DNA of 64,000 nt, taken from Lachnospiraceae bacterium. Its GTDB lineage: Bacteria; Bacillota; Clostridia; Lachnospirales; Lachnospiraceae. Location: contig JAFYGB010000076.1 of assembly GCA_017543445.1 (NCBI GenBank), forward strand, positions 1-64,000. Direction: 5' to 3'. The first letter of the stretch is position 1, and each line of letters starts with the position of its first letter. Shown here piece after piece: positions 62,832 through 64,000 of this stretch. The notes beneath the pieces were generated by a model, which did no database searches, was not told the DNA's origin, and saw nothing but the letters and a program-made list of their open reading frames with translations. The position numbers were made by a program, and so were the translations under genes.

Positions 62832-64000
62832 TTGCTTAGTGTTATCAAGGTAGCGTCTGCAGCTTCAACCGTTCCTATGACGACCTTTATCATCGTGCTC
62901 GTTGTAGCGGTGGTAGTTACGGCCCTCGTTTCGGCATTTTGCACGATCGCATATCGTAAGAAGATCTACGAGTCGAAGATCGGCACCGCAGAGGTCCGCT
63001 CCCGCGAGATCATCGATGAAGCGTTAAAGACCGCAGAAACAAAGAAACGGGAGGCTCTTTTGGAAGCGAAAGAAGAGCGTATTCGTACGCAGAACGAGCT
63101 CGAAAAAGAGTCAAAAGAACGCCGCGCGGAGTTGACGCGTTTGGAGAAACGAGTGCTCAACAAAGAAGAGGCGTTGGATCGAAAGCTGGATACTCTGGAT
63201 AAAAAAGAGGCCGCTTTGAATGCCAAAGAAGATGCAGTGGCAAAGAAAAAGAAAGAAATTGATGGATTGCACGAAAAAGCATTGGTCGAACTCGAAAAGA
63301 TCTCAGGACTTACCTCTGAACAGGCAAAAGACTTATTGCTGAAAACTGTTGAAGAAGATGTAAAAATTGACACCGCAAAGATGATCAAGGAAATGGAACT
63401 TCAGGCGAAGGAAGAAGCTTCTAAGAAGGCAAAAGAATGCGTGGTCACAGCCATTCAGAAATGTGCTGCCGATCATGTTGCCGAGACTACGGTTTCGGTC
63501 GTTCAGCTTCCCAGCGATGAAATGAAGGGTCGTATCATCGGCCGTGAGGGTAGAAATATCCGTACGCTCGAGACATTGACCGGAGTGGAATTGATCATTG
63601 ACGATACACCCGAAGCGGTCGTATTGTCCGGATTTGATCCGATCCGCCGTGAGGTAGCCCGGATCGCACTGGAGAAACTCGTCATCGATGGGCGTATCCA
63701 TCCCGCTCGTATCGAGGAGATGGTCGATAAGGCTCAGAAAGAAGTCGAGAATATCATCAAGGAGGCCGGAGAGGCAGCTGTCCTGGAAGTGGGCGTACAC
63801 GGTATCCACCCCGAGTTGGTACGACTTCTGGGTAAGATGAAGTATCGTTTCAGTTACGGACAGAATGCGCTTAAGCATTCCATAGAGGTCGCGCATATCG
63901 CAGGTTTGCTCGCGGCGGAGATCGGACTGGATATCCGCATGGCGAAGCGTGCCGGTTTGCTGCACGATATCGGTAAGGCTGTGGACCACGAAATGGAAGG
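62832..64000 (+). CDS. rny: ribonuclease Y (5' part, runs off the window)
   Basis: At least 389 residues; the frame is open at the right edge. An N-terminal membrane helix at about 16-38 ([21 protein letters not shown]) is followed by a long Lys/Glu-rich coiled coil (about 45-175), a KH domain with [21 protein letters not shown], and the start of the HD domain ([29 protein letters not shown]). It is the membrane-bound endoribonuclease that initiates mRNA decay in Firmicutes. The start is TTG 62832, 10 nt after GGAGG; ATG 62877 lacks a ribosome site and would cut into the segment before the membrane helix. Position after recA is common in clostridia. Confidence 0.94.
   Translation, partial: MLSVIKVASAASTVPMTTFIIVLVVAVVVTALVSAFCTIAYRKKIYESKIGTAEVRSREIIDEALKTAETKKREALLEAKEERIRTQNELEKESKERRAELTRLEKRVLNKEEALDRKLDTLDKKEAALNAKEDAVAKKKKEIDGLHEKALVELEKISGLTSEQAKDLLLKTVEEDVKIDTAKMIKEMELQAKEEASKKAKECVVTAIQKCAADHVAETTVSVVQLPSDEMKGRIIGREGRNIRTLETLTGVELIIDDTPEAVVLSGFDPIRREVARIALEKLVIDGRIHPARIEEMVDKAQKEVENIIKEAGEAAVLEVGVHGIHPELVRLLGKMKYRFSYGQNALKHSIEVAHIAGLLAAEIGLDIRMAKRAGLLHDIGKAVDHEME

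Overview
The window is a stretch of chromosome from a Firmicute of class Clostridia, most likely a Lachnospiraceae-type gut or rumen anaerobe. The case rests on gene content and organisation: a FabK/FabT fatty-acid operon, an accD-accA fusion, AddAB nuclease, acetate kinase, RNase Y, QueH, a flavoprotein-cmk-ispH-rpsA locus, and uncharacterised families that I recall mainly from Lachnospiraceae (DUF5688-, DUF5721-like). Base composition is roughly balanced and GTG/TTG starts are frequent. Nearly all genes lie on the + strand. I see no insertion sequence, prophage, integrase or CRISPR array; this is core genome with a few accessory pockets.

Layout. 1-3 kb: a DUF4037 protein and a secreted FKBP/trigger-factor-like lipoprotein. 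3-11.2 kb: the type II fatty-acid operon acpP-fabK-fabD-fabG-fabF-fabZ-accDA-fabH-fabT, with two FabT-type palindromes directly downstream of its -10 box; accB and accC are absent. 11.2-12.5 kb (minus): a DUF5688-like gene and tRNA-Arg(CCG). 12.5-19.1 kb: a Lys/Glu/Pro-repeat membrane protein followed by a MoxR ATPase / DUF58 / transglutaminase operon. 19.1-24.8 kb: queA, an RluF-type pseudouridine synthase, ligA, metA (acetyl-CoA type by its Glu111) and a DgkB-like lipid kinase. 24.8-33.1 kb: rpoD with an unusual acidic repeat, queH, ackA, a membrane GGDEF protein, fchA-like, a pyrimidine-nucleoside phosphorylase, a probable 6S RNA and a second primary-type sigma factor.

33.1-44 kb: a short transcript with a 20-codon ORF, an ABC-class ATPase, aminopeptidase P, mutY, a membrane protein, two minus-strand genes (PHP phosphatase, DUF5721-like), degV followed by three tandem paralogues of unknown function, an AraC-GyrI regulator and tRNA-Leu(CAA). 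44-53 kb: topB, a left-handed beta-helix protein, a DEDDh exonuclease, glf, tRNA-Gly(GCC), a flavoprotein read in frame into cytidylate kinase, ispH and rpsA. 53-64 kb: a DUF1294 gene with a long structured leader (minus), addB-addA, RNase P RNA, recA and the 5' part of rny, which runs off the window.

The best leads for something undescribed are the flavoprotein-Cmk read-through fusion with its retained internal ribosome site, the 8 x 12-bp 'DFKD' repeat in the primary sigma factor, the 6S RNA next to a second sigma factor, the unassigned structured RNA near 53.5 kb, the 20-codon ORF transcript at 33.2-33.4 kb, and the three-gene paralogous cassette behind degV. DUF family names are recalled from memory and were not searched.
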